Of a stretch of 32,372 nt of DNA, positions 21,640-31,080 are shown piece after piece (within the stretch, counting starts at the first letter, position 1; every line of letters starts with the position of its first letter). Source of the DNA: an uncultured Burkholderiales bacterium (GTDB lineage: Bacteria; Pseudomonadota; Gammaproteobacteria; Burkholderiales; Burkholderiaceae_C); the NCBI GenBank assembly GCA_903864315.1, contig CAIPFK010000223.1, forward strand, positions 1 through 32,372, given 5' to 3'. The notes beneath the pieces were generated by a model. It made no database searches. It saw only the letters and a program-made list of their open reading frames with translations, and was not told the DNA's origin. Position numbers and translations under genes: made by a program.

Positions 21640-22416
21640 ATGTTCATGATTCTAAAAAATACCGCAAAAAACTCAAAAGCAAGCATTGGCGTATCTGCAG
21701 GATCGGCAGTGTCATTGAAAACTTTAATCTTGAAAATAGCAGGGTTTTGTTTGTTGTCTGCCGCAGCGGTGCAGTTCACCGCCTGCTCGACTATCCAGTC
21801 GGTACCTGAAGCCATGACGCCTTCACCTGACTTTGCGCCTGTTTTTCCGGTGAGCAACGACAGAAATCGTGTGCCGACAGGTGGCATTTTTGGCAATTCT
21901 CAAAACGACGCCTGGTTTGGTCGTGGCAGGAATTTTCAAGTGGGGGACTTGATCACGGTGCTCTTGAATGAGTCAACTCAATCCGCTAGAACTCAAAATA
22001 CCAACGTTGACCGAATTACCAAAAACACTGCTTTGCCCACAGGTCTGAGCAGCACCTTGGCCAAATCCCCCATCTTGGGCGGACTCGACTTGAGCAAAGG
22101 CGAGGTGTCTAGCAATGGCACAGGTCAAGCAGCGCAACAAGCAAGCTTGACGGGTTCGATTGCCGTGACAGTGATTGAGATATTGGCCAATGGCAATTTG
22201 ATGGTCAAGGGAGAAAAGAAATTGGGTTTGGCCGAAGGCACAGAAGTGATTCAAGTCTCTGGTGTGATTCGCCCTCAAGACATCGGTCCCAATGGAACCG
22301 TTCAGTCGCTGCGCTTGGCCAATGCACAAATTTCTTACCGTGGTTCAGGTGATTTGGCCAATGCAACGAAAGCTGGTTGGGGTACGAATTTGATGTACAA
22401 ATACTGGCCCTTCTGA
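21640..22416 (+). CDS. flgH: FlgH, L-ring lipoprotein
   Basis: FlgH forms the outer-membrane L-ring around the rod. The product is 258 aa. A basic N-region and hydrophobic stretch end in Q-F-T-A-C, giving a lipidated Cys49 followed by Ser. Family motifs include S-Q-N-D-A-W-F-G-R-G-R-N-F-Q-V-G-D-L-I-T-V-L-L-N-E and, near the end, V-S-G-V-I-R-P-Q-D-I-G-P-N-G-T-V and N-A-Q-I-S-Y-R-G-S-G. The signal segment is rather long (48 residues), so ATG 21646 may compete as start; TTAGGA lies upstream of both. flgI follows. Confidence 0.94.
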   Translation: MFMILKNTAKNSKASIGVSAGSAVSLKTLILKIAGFCLLSAAAVQFTACSTIQSVPEAMTPSPDFAPVFPVSNDRNRVPTGGIFGNSQNDAWFGRGRNFQVGDLITVLLNESTQSARTQNTNVDRITKNTALPTGLSSTLAKSPILGGLDLSKGEVSSNGTGQAAQQASLTGSIAVTVIEILANGNLMVKGEKKLGLAEGTEVIQVSGVIRPQDIGPNGTVQSLRLANAQISYRGSGDLANATKAGWGTNLMYKYWPF

Positions 22417-22442
22417 ACAAATTTCACTGTTGCTACCAATTC

Positions 22443-23576
22443 ATGAGTCAAAAAATGTTACGCAATCTCATTCTCATCCTCTGTTTTTTTGCCAGTCAGT
22501 CTGTGTGGGCTGACCGAATCAAGGACTTGGCCACGTTGGCTGCACAACGCTCGAATCAGTTGGTGGGTTTTGGTTTGGTCGTCGGTTTACAAGGCACGGG
22601 TGATGATGCATCCGTTCCGTTCACCACGCAAAGTATGAAAGCCATGTTGTCACAGTTGGGGGTGAGGATTGATGGCCCGTTGTCTGACTTTGAACAAGTC
22701 ACCAGTGCGGCCAGGGTTGACATCAAAAACACAGCCGCTGTTCTAGTGACCGCAGATTTGCCGGGTTTTGCAAAGCCTGGACAAAAAATTGACATCAATG
22801 TCTCTGCAATCGGCAAAGCGACCAGTTTGAGGGGCGGCAGTTTAATCTTGACGGCTCTTCGTGGTGTTGATGGAGAAATCTATGCATTGGCGCAGGGCTC
22901 TGTGACGGCCACTGGGATTGATGCTTCTGCGGCGGGATCGAAAGTGGCGATTGGTGTGCCAACGTCGGCACGAGTGCCAGCGGGTGCCATCGTTGAGCGC
23001 ATGGTGGACACGCCATTTGAAAAAGCTGAAGAGTTGGTGTTGAATTTGAGAGACAACGATTTCTCAACCAATGCCAGCGTTGTCAATGCCATCAATGAAA
23101 AATTCGGTGGTGATGTGGCCCAATCCTTGGATGGAACGTCCATTTCAGTCAGAGCCCCCCAGGATCTGAACCAACGCGTGGCATTCATGTCGATGCTGGA
23201 AAACCTTGAAGTCAATCCAAGTGCGCCCAACGCTCGGGTGGTCGTCAATTCCAGAACGGGCACTGTGGTGATCAACCAAGGTGTGAGGGTGTCGCCTGCG
23301 GCGGTTTCTCACGGAACAATTTCAGTCTCCATTGCCGCGACCAATGAAGTTTCTCAGCCTGGTGCTTTTTCCAACGGCACGACTCAGGCTGTCCAAAATG
23401 CACAAGTCAACGTGAATGAGCCCAACAAGCCCATGTTCTTATTCAAGCCTGGCGTTGAATTGAGAGATATTGTTGACGCGGTGAATCAAATTGGGGCGAG
23501 CCCCTCTGCATTGATCGCCATATTAGAAGCGCTCAAGAGTGCAGGTTCACTAAGAGCTGAATTGGTCATCATCTAA
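22443..23576 (+). CDS. flgI: FlgI, P-ring protein
   Basis: FlgI forms the periplasmic P-ring. It is 377 aa from ATG 22443, or 373 aa from ATG 22455. The signal peptide core is L-I-L-I-L-C-F-F-A-S-Q-S-V-W-A with cleavage before D-R-I-K-D-L-A. Family motifs follow: N-Q-L-V-G-F-G-L-V-V-G-L-Q-G-T-G-D, then P-G-F-A-K-P-G-Q-K-I-D-I-N-V-S-A and the C-terminal G-A-S-P-S-A-L-I-A-I-L-E-A-L-K-S-A-G-S-L. An in-frame extension to 22377 overlaps flgH and is not needed. flgJ begins 10 bp after it. Its chaperone FlgA is encoded at 12401-13303. Confidence 0.95.
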   Translation: MSQKMLRNLILILCFFASQSVWADRIKDLATLAAQRSNQLVGFGLVVGLQGTGDDASVPFTTQSMKAMLSQLGVRIDGPLSDFEQVTSAARVDIKNTAAVLVTADLPGFAKPGQKIDINVSAIGKATSLRGGSLILTALRGVDGEIYALAQGSVTATGIDASAAGSKVAIGVPTSARVPAGAIVERMVDTPFEKAEELVLNLRDNDFSTNASVVNAINEKFGGDVAQSLDGTSISVRAPQDLNQRVAFMSMLENLEVNPSAPNARVVVNSRTGTVVINQGVRVSPAAVSHGTISVSIAATNEVSQPGAFSNGTTQAVQNAQVNVNEPNKPMFLFKPGVELRDIVDAVNQIGASPSALIAILEALKSAGSLRAELVII

Positions 23577-23586
23577 TTTAAAAATC

Positions 23587-24081
23587 ATGTCCGACGCAAT
23601 CTCATCCAACAACGCTCCAACATCGTCATATCTTGACTTTAGTGGTCTTGGAGAATTGCGTGGGCGAGCTCAGCAAAATGATCCAGCAGCACTCAAACAA
23701 GCTGCCAAGCATTTTGAAGGGGCATTCATTCAAATGATGCTCAAGTCCATGCGGGACGCGAACAACGTCATGAAGAGTGACTTGATCAAATCGGACGCCA
23801 TTGACACCTTTCAAGACATGTTTGACAAAGAAATTTCAACCCAAATGGCCAGTCGCAACAGCATGGGTGTGGCGGACATGTTGGTGAGGCAGTTGTCTCC
23901 TCAGGCACCCAATAGCGCCAGTCTTGGGGCCATCAATCCCAATGGTGCTATGCCTTTGAAAAAAGAGGCAAAGTCATTTTTGATGAATCCTGACAAAAAA
24001 ATGAACATGCCTGTTGCAAAGCCGTTCATCAAGCCTTTGCCCGTCAGACCTCTAGAACTCAGTCAGGATAATCAGCCATGA
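23587..24081 (+). CDS. flgJ: FlgJ, rod cap protein, short form without muramidase domain
   Basis: FlgJ caps the growing rod. The product is only 164 aa and contains just the rod-binding domain: K-H-F-E-G-A-F-I-Q-M-M-L-K-S-M-R-D-A (about 40-57) and F-Q-D-M-F-D-K-E-I-S-T-Q-M-A (about 76-89). The C-terminal GH73-like glucosaminidase domain present in enteric FlgJ (about 310 aa total) is missing, and the frame ends in a basic Pro-rich tail. There is no sign of a frameshift: the stop overlaps the flgK start (ATGA). Peptidoglycan cutting must come from another protein, most simply the LysM/transglycosylase protein at 13489-15240. Confidence 0.92.
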   Translation: MSDAISSNNAPTSSYLDFSGLGELRGRAQQNDPAALKQAAKHFEGAFIQMMLKSMRDANNVMKSDLIKSDAIDTFQDMFDKEISTQMASRNSMGVADMLVRQLSPQAPNSASLGAINPNGAMPLKKEAKSFLMNPDKKMNMPVAKPFIKPLPVRPLELSQDNQP

Positions 24082-26867
24082 GTGATTTACTAGGAATTGC
24101 CAGTACAGCCGTTTCGGCCTATCAGCGTGCATTGTCCACGGTGAGCAATAACATTGCCAATGCCAATACAGTCGGTTATTCTGAACAAACGTCTGATTTG
24201 CAAGCCAATGCACCTCAAAAATTGGCCACAACCTATATGGGTACGGGTGTGACGTACAACGCAGTGACCCGTCAATCGGATGTGTTTGCGCAAAATAATG
24301 TGAGAAGCAGCAACAGCGACTTGGCCGCTGAGACACCGATGGTTGATTACGCCAACCAAGTCATCAATATCATGGGCGACAAGAGTATCGGTTTGAGCTC
24401 TGCCCTGGACCAGTTTTTTAAAGATACCAATGCATTGTCAGCAGACCCCGCTTCAGGAGATGCGCGCAATACATTTTTATCCAGTTTGGGTGGTGTGGCG
24501 GCTAGGTTTTCTGAAGTCTCTACCCAAATCAAGACTGTGGGCAACGATGCGCAAACAGCCCTCAAAAGTGCTGCGGACCAAGTCAATACACTGACCACAC
24601 AGTTGGCGTTGATCAATGGACAATTGACCTCGAAGCCAAGTGAAAAAAATCAGCCAGCCCAACTGCTGGATCAACGTGACTTGCTTCTGAGTCAATTGTC
24701 GCAACTGACACGAATCAACACCAGTTTTACGGCCAACGGAACAGTGACGGTCAGTTTAGGTGGAACCATTACGCAAAGTGTCGTGGTCAGTGGACAAGTT
24801 GCCACCCCCATTGGATTGAATCCAAAGTCGGGTGACCCATTGAGTATTATTTTGGATCCTTACGGCAAGGCACAAAACTTGGCCGGTGCCAGTGGTGGGA
24901 CCATTGGCGGATTAAAGACCTTCATGGGTCAAGTGCTGCAGCCAGCACAAAAAAGCTTGAATGCATTGGCGACAGCCTTTGTGACTCAAGTCAATCAAAT
25001 TCAAAAAAATGGCATCGACGGGTATGGCACTTTGGGACAAAACCTACTGAGTATCGATCCCTCGATTGCCAACGAAGCTGAAGCCATCAAAGTTGTTCAA
25101 TCCGATGGTATGCGTATTGCAACGGGTTCCCAATTTAGGGTGACAGAAAACACATCCAATCCTGATGCTGTGAAAGCAGATGTGGCTTATACCGCTGGGC
25201 CTGCACCAGTCGGGATCAGCAACCCCAATTTGAGCAACAACCCCAATGTTTCAGCGGGTGTTCAGGTCAATATCCAAGGAAACCCAGAATACCAGGCTGT
25301 GACTTCAGTGGCGGCTGGTGTGACAAATCCAGTTTTTTATTTGGACAATGCCCAAACAGGGCAACAACTGCAAATTTTGACCAAAGAAGGGCGCCAGCTC
25401 GTTGGTTCGCCTTTGACCATTGATCAGCAGTATCAAATATTGACACCGGGCAATGGATTCACACAGCCCTTGACTTACAACACCGATTACATGAACCAAT
25501 CGGGGACCAAAGGGTACATGGGCACGAATGTATTTTATGGAGCCAAAGCAGATCCTCAAGTCAATCAGCAATTTGACCCACAAGGCAACGCTGCTGCACC
25601 GACATTGTCGTCAGCAATTTTGCAAAGCAGTCGCATCAATTTGGGGCAAACAGGCACAGTCATTCAAGCCGGTGCCCTGCAGCTTGACGGGGTAAGTTTG
25701 GGTGCATTGACAGCAAAAAGTGGACCTCCCGCACAGCCAGGAGGGCCAGCCACGTTGACCTTGGATGACGTCAAAAATTGGATCTATGGCGCAGGTCTTG
25801 CCGATATCAGCGTCGATAAAATAAACTCGGTGACTGTTCCTGGTCAACAAATTGACTTCACCAAGCCACTAACCATCAACGGCATTACCATTGGTTCGGT
25901 TCAACCTGGTGCTGTCAAGCCAACCCAATACAATAATTTACAAACTTTGGTCGCAGCGATTCAAGGTTCTAGCGGGCAGACCAATGTGACTGCATCCATT
26001 GATGACGGCGGGAATTTGGTTTTAACCAATATGCCAGGTCATGGTGGTGAAAATATTTCTTTGGTTCCCACGCTCGGTTCAAGTCCTTCGAACGCATTGG
26101 GTGTTGCTTCTCAGGTGTACACAGGAGAAATTCAATTAACGCGCAAATTAGGTGATCCCAAGAATTCAAGTATTCAATTTTCTTTTGGTCCGAACGGATC
26201 GCCGAAAGATTTATCTGCTGCCGGTTTTAGAACGGGTGCCTATATTATGGGCACAGTGCCCGATGACTTGCAAGTATTTGTGACTGGAGCGGGAACGGCA
26301 TCTGTGGCCGCTTCATATCAATCGACTCCAGTTGATCCGCAACAAAAATTGCGCAATCAATCGATCAGTATCAACTTCACTGCTACCAATCATTATGTCA
26401 TCACTGACGTGGCAACAGGGACTGAATTGGCCAGTCGTGACTACGATCCCAATGTCACCAATCCAGTGGTGCTCTACCAAGGTGCTCAGATTACTTTGAG
26501 TTCAGCGCCTCAGCCCGGGGACAGTTTTGTTGTGGATGGCAACAAAGATGGTCTTGGAAGCAATCAAAATGCATTGGCAATGGCCAACTTGGCAAATCAG
26601 AAAGTGGTCAATGGGATGACCATGTCTGACAACTATATCGGTCAAGTCAATACGGTGGGTAATGTTTCTCAGCAGGCCACCATCACCCAACAAGCATTGA
26701 CGGTGGTCAACAATCAGGCCATCGCAGCAAGAGATGCAGTTTCAGGCGTCAATCTTGATACTGAAGCAGCGTCATTGATCAAGTACCAACAAGCCTATCA
26801 AGCGGCGGCCAAAGCAATGCAAATTGCTGGGCAGTTGTTCGATACCATCGTTCAGATGCCGGGTTAA
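24078..26867 (+). CDS. flgK: FlgK, hook-filament junction protein 1 (enlarged, 929 aa)
   Basis: FlgK (HAP1) joins hook to filament. The N-terminal motif is L-S-T-V-S-N-N-I-A-N-A-N-T-V-G-Y-S (about 20-36). The C-terminus has S-G-V-N-L-D-T-E-A-A-S-L-I-K-Y-Q-Q-A-Y-Q-A-A-A-K-A (about 893-917). Typical FlgK is 550-650 aa, so about 300 extra residues are present, mostly between about 380 and 800. This part includes a flagellin hook-IN-like stretch, P-L-T-I-N-G-I-T-I-G-S-V (about 597-608), and K-N-S-S-I-Q-F-S-F-G. The start overlaps flgJ by ATGA. Its chaperone FlgN is encoded at 11467-11904. Confidence 0.94.
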   Translation: MSDLLGIASTAVSAYQRALSTVSNNIANANTVGYSEQTSDLQANAPQKLATTYMGTGVTYNAVTRQSDVFAQNNVRSSNSDLAAETPMVDYANQVINIMGDKSIGLSSALDQFFKDTNALSADPASGDARNTFLSSLGGVAARFSEVSTQIKTVGNDAQTALKSAADQVNTLTTQLALINGQLTSKPSEKNQPAQLLDQRDLLLSQLSQLTRINTSFTANGTVTVSLGGTITQSVVVSGQVATPIGLNPKSGDPLSIILDPYGKAQNLAGASGGTIGGLKTFMGQVLQPAQKSLNALATAFVTQVNQIQKNGIDGYGTLGQNLLSIDPSIANEAEAIKVVQSDGMRIATGSQFRVTENTSNPDAVKADVAYTAGPAPVGISNPNLSNNPNVSAGVQVNIQGNPEYQAVTSVAAGVTNPVFYLDNAQTGQQLQILTKEGRQLVGSPLTIDQQYQILTPGNGFTQPLTYNTDYMNQSGTKGYMGTNVFYGAKADPQVNQQFDPQGNAAAPTLSSAILQSSRINLGQTGTVIQAGALQLDGVSLGALTAKSGPPAQPGGPATLTLDDVKNWIYGAGLADISVDKINSVTVPGQQIDFTKPLTINGITIGSVQPGAVKPTQYNNLQTLVAAIQGSSGQTNVTASIDDGGNLVLTNMPGHGGENISLVPTLGSSPSNALGVASQVYTGEIQLTRKLGDPKNSSIQFSFGPNGSPKDLSAAGFRTGAYIMGTVPDDLQVFVTGAGTASVAASYQSTPVDPQQKLRNQSISINFTATNHYVITDVATGTELASRDYDPNVTNPVVLYQGAQITLSSAPQPGDSFVVDGNKDGLGSNQNALAMANLANQKVVNGMTMSDNYIGQVNTVGNVSQQATITQQALTVVNNQAIAARDAVSGVNLDTEAASLIKYQQAYQAAAKAMQIAGQLFDTIVQMPG

Positions 26868-26878
26868 GGAGATAAAAA

Positions 26879-27805
26879 ATGGTCATGAGTGTATCAACCA
26901 GCCAATATTTTGACAGCGCGTCAAAACAGTTGTCCACGATTCAAAATAATCTTTCTCAAACTCAAACGCAACTCTCAACCTCATTGCAAGTTGTTCAGCC
27001 AAGTGATGCGCCGGACAAGACCTCGATGATCACCAAGTTGAACTCTGAAATTGCAACGCAATCGAATTTCACCAACACCTTAAAAACAGTTCAATCACAA
27101 CTTCAATCGCAAGACACTGCTTTTCAAAACGTCACCAACGTTCTGACCAAAGTGAGAGAATTGACAGTTCAAGCTGCAAATGCCACCTTGAATTCTGCGG
27201 ATCGGCAAACCATCGCTTCACAAATTACTCAATTGAGAGATCAAATTTTAAGCATTGCCAATACGCAAGATGTGAATGGCAACTATATTTTTGCTGGCGC
27301 CAAGGTGTCGTCACCTGCTTTTTTGAAAAATCCCAATGGGGTGATCGATTACAACGGCGATCAGAACCGTTCGTTGGCACAAATTGGCACCAGTCTCAAG
27401 TTACAAATGAATACACCTGGATCGGACGCCTTTGTGCGCGTGCAAAGGCCTGATGGTAAAGGTGGGAATGTTGGCGTGGGTTTTTTCCAATCTCTTGGGG
27501 ACTTGATTTCTGCTGTACAAAATTCCGATCAATCCAACATACAGCGCGGCTTGTCCGAGTTATCCAGCTTGACTCTCGGTGTGACGGAGGCCAATGCCAA
27601 TGTTGGAACAGGTTTACAAGCAGTTGATTCACAAACCAGCATTTTGAGCGAAGTCAATTTGAGACTTCAAACCACATTGTCCGATGTGCAAGATCTTGAT
27701 TACACCACCGCCATCACCAAAATGAACAAAGACCAACTGGCCTTAGAAGCCGCACAATCGTCGTTCGCGAAAATCTCCAAGTTAAGCTTATTTACTTACA
27801 TGTAA
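26879..27805 (+). CDS. flgL: FlgL, hook-filament junction protein 2
   Basis: FlgL (HAP3) sits between FlgK and the flagellin filament. The product is 308 aa, the usual size, unlike the enlarged FlgE, FlgK and FliD. The N-terminal flagellin-like helix is Q-L-S-T-I-Q-N-N-L-S-Q-T-Q-T-Q-L-S-T-S, then V-Q-P-S-D-A-P-D-K. A middle motif is N-G-N-Y-I-F-A-G-A-K, and the C-terminus D-L-D-Y-T-T-A-I-T-K-M-N-K-D-Q-L-A-L-E-A-A-Q pairs with the N-terminus in the coiled-coil core. GGAG lies 7 bases before the ATG. It ends the flg operon. Confidence 0.95.
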   Translation: MVMSVSTSQYFDSASKQLSTIQNNLSQTQTQLSTSLQVVQPSDAPDKTSMITKLNSEIATQSNFTNTLKTVQSQLQSQDTAFQNVTNVLTKVRELTVQAANATLNSADRQTIASQITQLRDQILSIANTQDVNGNYIFAGAKVSSPAFLKNPNGVIDYNGDQNRSLAQIGTSLKLQMNTPGSDAFVRVQRPDGKGGNVGVGFFQSLGDLISAVQNSDQSNIQRGLSELSSLTLGVTEANANVGTGLQAVDSQTSILSEVNLRLQTTLSDVQDLDYTTAITKMNKDQLALEAAQSSFAKISKLSLFTYM

Positions 27806-27831
27806 GGATTGATCGGTTTAAATTTCACTGT

Positions 27832-27858
27832 TTAAGTTCATCGAACCCAAACCGAACC
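27832..27858 (+). promoter_or_regulatory. Sigma-28 (FliA) promoter for fliD
   Basis: TTAAGTTC, 11 bp, ACCGAACC has exact spacing, 6/8 matches to TAAAGTTT and the CCGA core. It lies in the 104-bp flgL-fliD gap, with a predicted start near 27865. Confidence 0.65.
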
Positions 27859-27909
27859 TATTCTTGGTGAAAGAGTTTTTAACTCCAAAATTGTTAAAAA
27901 GTAAAAATC

Positions 27910-30900
27910 ATGACCACCTCTGCAGTCAGCTCTAGCACAACCAATACCTCAACAGCCTCTAGCGCTGCGACAGGCAATACCTCAACAGCCTCTAGCGCTG
28001 CGACAGGCAATACATCGTTTAATGCAAAGGCTGCGAATCAAGCTGCGGGTCAATCGATCATTACTGCTTTGGGAACGGGTTCTGGTGTTGACACCAACGC
28101 ATTGGCACAAAACCTTGTCAATGCAGAACAAATTCCTCAGCAAAACAATATCAACTCGAAGATCACAAAGAACGACACCACAATTTCTGGCTTATCTGGT
28201 GTGATGTACATCATGCAGACATTTCAAACCAGTTTGAATACCCTGCAAGATCGAAGCAACTTCAATGCGGTTGCAGTTTCAAATAGCAATACTTCCGCCC
28301 TCAATATTACAACGGACACTTCTGCCTTGCCCGGTTCTCACACAGTCCAAGTGAGTTCGATTGCGCAAGCACAAACCTCCATCTCGAGCGGATTTGCCAG
28401 TGATTCCACCCCTTTGGCTACTGGTCAAATCAATTTAACCCTCAGCAGTTCAAATCCAGGTGTTTCAACGGGTTCTTCGAGCACAGCTGCATTACTCTCT
28501 GGGGTCAGTTTTGGCACCAGTCCCAGTTCAAGCGACTTTAGTGCATTCAATATCACCATCGGTGGTGTTTCAAAATCGGTCACCCCCAACCCTGGATCAT
28601 CCAATCTTTCAGGCCTTGCATCAAGCTTACAAAGTTTGTTGAATGCTCAAGAAGGAAACGCTGATATTCAAGTGAGCGTGGTTAACGGGGCCTTGAGCTT
28701 CAGTTCAACGTCAGGAAGATCAATTTCTGCCTTGGCTTTGACAGCCAATGCCAGTGCTGCCGGTGCTACAGCGGGTGCCTCAACCTTACCCGTAGTTGCT
28801 TCAACTGCCTCCATATCCAATGTGGCTTTTGGCACCAATTCTTCTGTCAATGATTTCAAAACGTTCACCATCAATGTAGGGGGTGTCACACACACACTGA
28901 CGCCTGCCCCTGCGAGCGCCAGTTTGTCGGACTTGGCTTCCAATTTGCAGTCTCAGCTTCAATCCATTGAAGGGACAACAGACCTCACAGTTTCTGTCAA
29001 TGGGACATCTTTGTCATTCAATTCATCGAGTAACCGATTGATCAGCAATGTTGGCTTGTCCACCAATGCGGTGCTAACCGTGGGAAAACCTATAGGTGCC
29101 AGTTTGGGGGGGACACAAAGTGCCTTGTTGACCGGCGTGAGTTTTGGCACAATACCCAAGCCTACAGATTTTGGATCTTTGACCGTAACAATTGGTGGTG
29201 TAACACAAACAATCACTCCCAATTTGTCCGACACCTCAATGTCTGGTTTGGCTGCCGCATTGACGACACAACTTAACACTGCCTTTGGCAATGCAAATCC
29301 AACCATTACCGTTACACAGTCAGGAGCAGCAGGCAACGCACTGCAAATTACCTCTACTTCAGGTGCAGTTTCTTATGCCAGTTTGACGACAGCAACTTCA
29401 GGCCCGGCAGGCGCGTCAGGGGGTACTTTTTCAAATGGTACTATTTCAAATATTGCATTTGGAACCAATCCAACAACATCAGATTTTCAAGTTTTTGACA
29501 TGAGCATTGGCGGTAAACCCCTCACGGTGTATCCTTCTCCAGCCTCTGCCAATTTGACGAGTTTGGCGGCCGACTTGCAAGCACAGCTCAATGCAAAAGA
29601 TAAAACATTGAACAATGGTTCAGGTTCGGATATTGTGGTGACAACTGATGGGGTGAGTTCTATCAGCGTTACCTCCAAAAGTGGTTTGTCCATAGTGGGG
29701 CCTGAGCTCACTGAGTTTGCTGCAACCCCCGCCGGTCTTGCGCAAGCCATCAATGCAAAAAGTGCAGGTGTCAGCGCACAAGTGATCAATAATGGATCGA
29801 CTGATCCAAGTGTTCCCCCTTATCAATTGTTGTTGTCAGGCGGAATTGGAGCCTCCAATTCATTCTCTTTGTCGACAGATAACATCGTCAACCTGGGAGT
29901 TTCAACCGGGACTGCAAGTTACATTGCCGGCTCTGGTCCAACCCTTTCTAGCGCGACTCTAACTGGGGTGAGCTTTGGCAGTAGCCCTAAAACTTCAGAT
30001 TTTAAATCCTTGGCCATTACGGTCAACGGAACGACCAGTACCTTGAATTTAAACCCAAGTACGGCAACTCCTGCCGATTTGGTTTCTAATATTCAGTCAC
30101 AATTGAACCTTTTATACCCAGGCCCTGGGCTCACAGTCGCCATGAGCAATGGCTCGCTGTCAATTACCGCAACAGGTAGTCAGCAAATCACCAACTTGAG
30201 CTTGAACGCAAGCTCTCCGTTTTCATTGAGTAACATCACCAATGCAACCAATGCAAACTTGCTGGTGGACGGCGTGTCTTATACGCGGACATCCAATTCG
30301 ATCAATGATATTGTGATGGGTATGACGATTGGTGTTAACACAACGACGACAGCTGCAGCAACGGTGAACCTAACAAGAGATACCAGCACGTTGGTCACCA
30401 ATATCAACAGCATGGTTTCTGCATACAACGATGCCATGAGCGTATTGAATGCCGTATCTGACCCCAAGTCTACGTTAGCTACATATGGGGGTAGTTTGGT
30501 TGGCAATTCCACAGTGATGATGCTCAAGCACAAATTGAGCTCCATGATGCTTGGCGAGTCTTCTACTCCAGGAGCGTCGATTGGTGCACTGTGGCAATTG
30601 GGTATCTCTATTGACGCCTCAGGAGTCATGTCTGCGACATCTACGACGTTGACATCTGCATTGAATAACAATTTCAATGATGTCGTTAAAATGTTCACTG
30701 GTAATCAAGACAATTCCTTTGGCTTGAATCCAAATTCACCCAGTGGACTTGCGGGTGATGCTGTGAAGCAATTGACGTCTTTGTTGTCTGCAACTGGCCC
30801 CATCACGACACAAAGCAATGATTTAACCTCCCAAAATCAGACCTTTCAAACTGATTTGTCAAATTTGCAAACGCGAATGGATGCATTGCTGACACGCTAT

Positions 30901-31008
30901 CAAACAGAGTTTGCCGCCATGAACAGTTTTGTGGGCTCCGTCAACGCACAAAAAACAAGTTTAAAAAGCTCATTTGACGGTATGATGGCCATGTATACCA
31001 ATAAATAG
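27910..31008 (+). CDS. fliD: FliD, filament cap protein (enlarged, 1032 aa, five tandem domains)
   Basis: FliD caps the filament and folds incoming flagellin. The N-terminal FliD region has G-T-G-S-G-V-D-T-N-A-L-A-Q-N-L-V (about 56-71). The C-terminal domain begins near N-L-L-V-D-G-V-S-Y-T-R and ends in a long coiled coil, L-S-N-L-Q-T-R-M-D-A-L-L-T-R-Y. Usual length is 450-700 aa. The excess is five repeats of about 105-170 aa between residues about 194 and 775, each starting like G-V-S-F-G-T-x-P-x-x-x-D-F and continuing I-G-G-V and L-A-x-x-L-Q-x-Q-L-N. The fourth unit carries the hook-IN-like L-A-Q-A-I-N-A-K-S-A-G-V. An exact 33-bp tandem duplication lies at codons 12-33. The ribosome site is poor. 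It carries its own sigma-28 promoter. Confidence 0.92.
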   Translation: MTTSAVSSSTTNTSTASSAATGNTSTASSAATGNTSFNAKAANQAAGQSIITALGTGSGVDTNALAQNLVNAEQIPQQNNINSKITKNDTTISGLSGVMYIMQTFQTSLNTLQDRSNFNAVAVSNSNTSALNITTDTSALPGSHTVQVSSIAQAQTSISSGFASDSTPLATGQINLTLSSSNPGVSTGSSSTAALLSGVSFGTSPSSSDFSAFNITIGGVSKSVTPNPGSSNLSGLASSLQSLLNAQEGNADIQVSVVNGALSFSSTSGRSISALALTANASAAGATAGASTLPVVASTASISNVAFGTNSSVNDFKTFTINVGGVTHTLTPAPASASLSDLASNLQSQLQSIEGTTDLTVSVNGTSLSFNSSSNRLISNVGLSTNAVLTVGKPIGASLGGTQSALLTGVSFGTIPKPTDFGSLTVTIGGVTQTITPNLSDTSMSGLAAALTTQLNTAFGNANPTITVTQSGAAGNALQITSTSGAVSYASLTTATSGPAGASGGTFSNGTISNIAFGTNPTTSDFQVFDMSIGGKPLTVYPSPASANLTSLAADLQAQLNAKDKTLNNGSGSDIVVTTDGVSSISVTSKSGLSIVGPELTEFAATPAGLAQAINAKSAGVSAQVINNGSTDPSVPPYQLLLSGGIGASNSFSLSTDNIVNLGVSTGTASYIAGSGPTLSSATLTGVSFGSSPKTSDFKSLAITVNGTTSTLNLNPSTATPADLVSNIQSQLNLLYPGPGLTVAMSNGSLSITATGSQQITNLSLNASSPFSLSNITNATNANLLVDGVSYTRTSNSINDIVMGMTIGVNTTTTAAATVNLTRDTSTLVTNINSMVSAYNDAMSVLNAVSDPKSTLATYGGSLVGNSTVMMLKHKLSSMMLGESSTPGASIGALWQLGISIDASGVMSATSTTLTSALNNNFNDVVKMFTGNQDNSFGLNPNSPSGLAGDAVKQLTSLLSATGPITTQSNDLTSQNQTFQTDLSNLQTRMDALLTRYQTEFAAMNSFVGSVNAQKTSLKSSFDGMMAMYTNK
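27943..28013 (+). repeat. Exact 33-bp tandem duplication inside fliD
   Basis: Two identical 33-bp units (27943-27975 and 27976-28008) plus 5 bases of a third encode N-T-S-T-A-S-S-A-A-T-G twice. The unit is a multiple of three, so copy-number change would keep the frame. Perfect identity suggests a recent slippage or recombination event. Confidence 0.9.
28489..30235 (+). repeat. Five-fold domain repeat in FliD (protein level)
   Basis: Units begin near 28489, 28810, 29122, 29440 and 29952 with G-V-S-F-G-T-S-P, N-V-A-F-G-T-N-S, G-V-S-F-G-T-I-P, N-I-A-F-G-T-N-P and G-V-S-F-G-S-S-P. Each has D-F eight or so residues on, then I-G-G-V (or a variant), T-P-x-P, and L-A-x-x-L-Q-x-Q-L. The first three spacings are about 312-321 bp. 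The fourth unit is longer because it holds an extra hook-IN-like segment. Confidence 0.85.
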
Positions 31009-31080
31009 CCATACCAAAACTAATAAAAGCACGTATTTTTTATATAAGCTGCTCGTTACACTTATTACATTAGTTTACAT

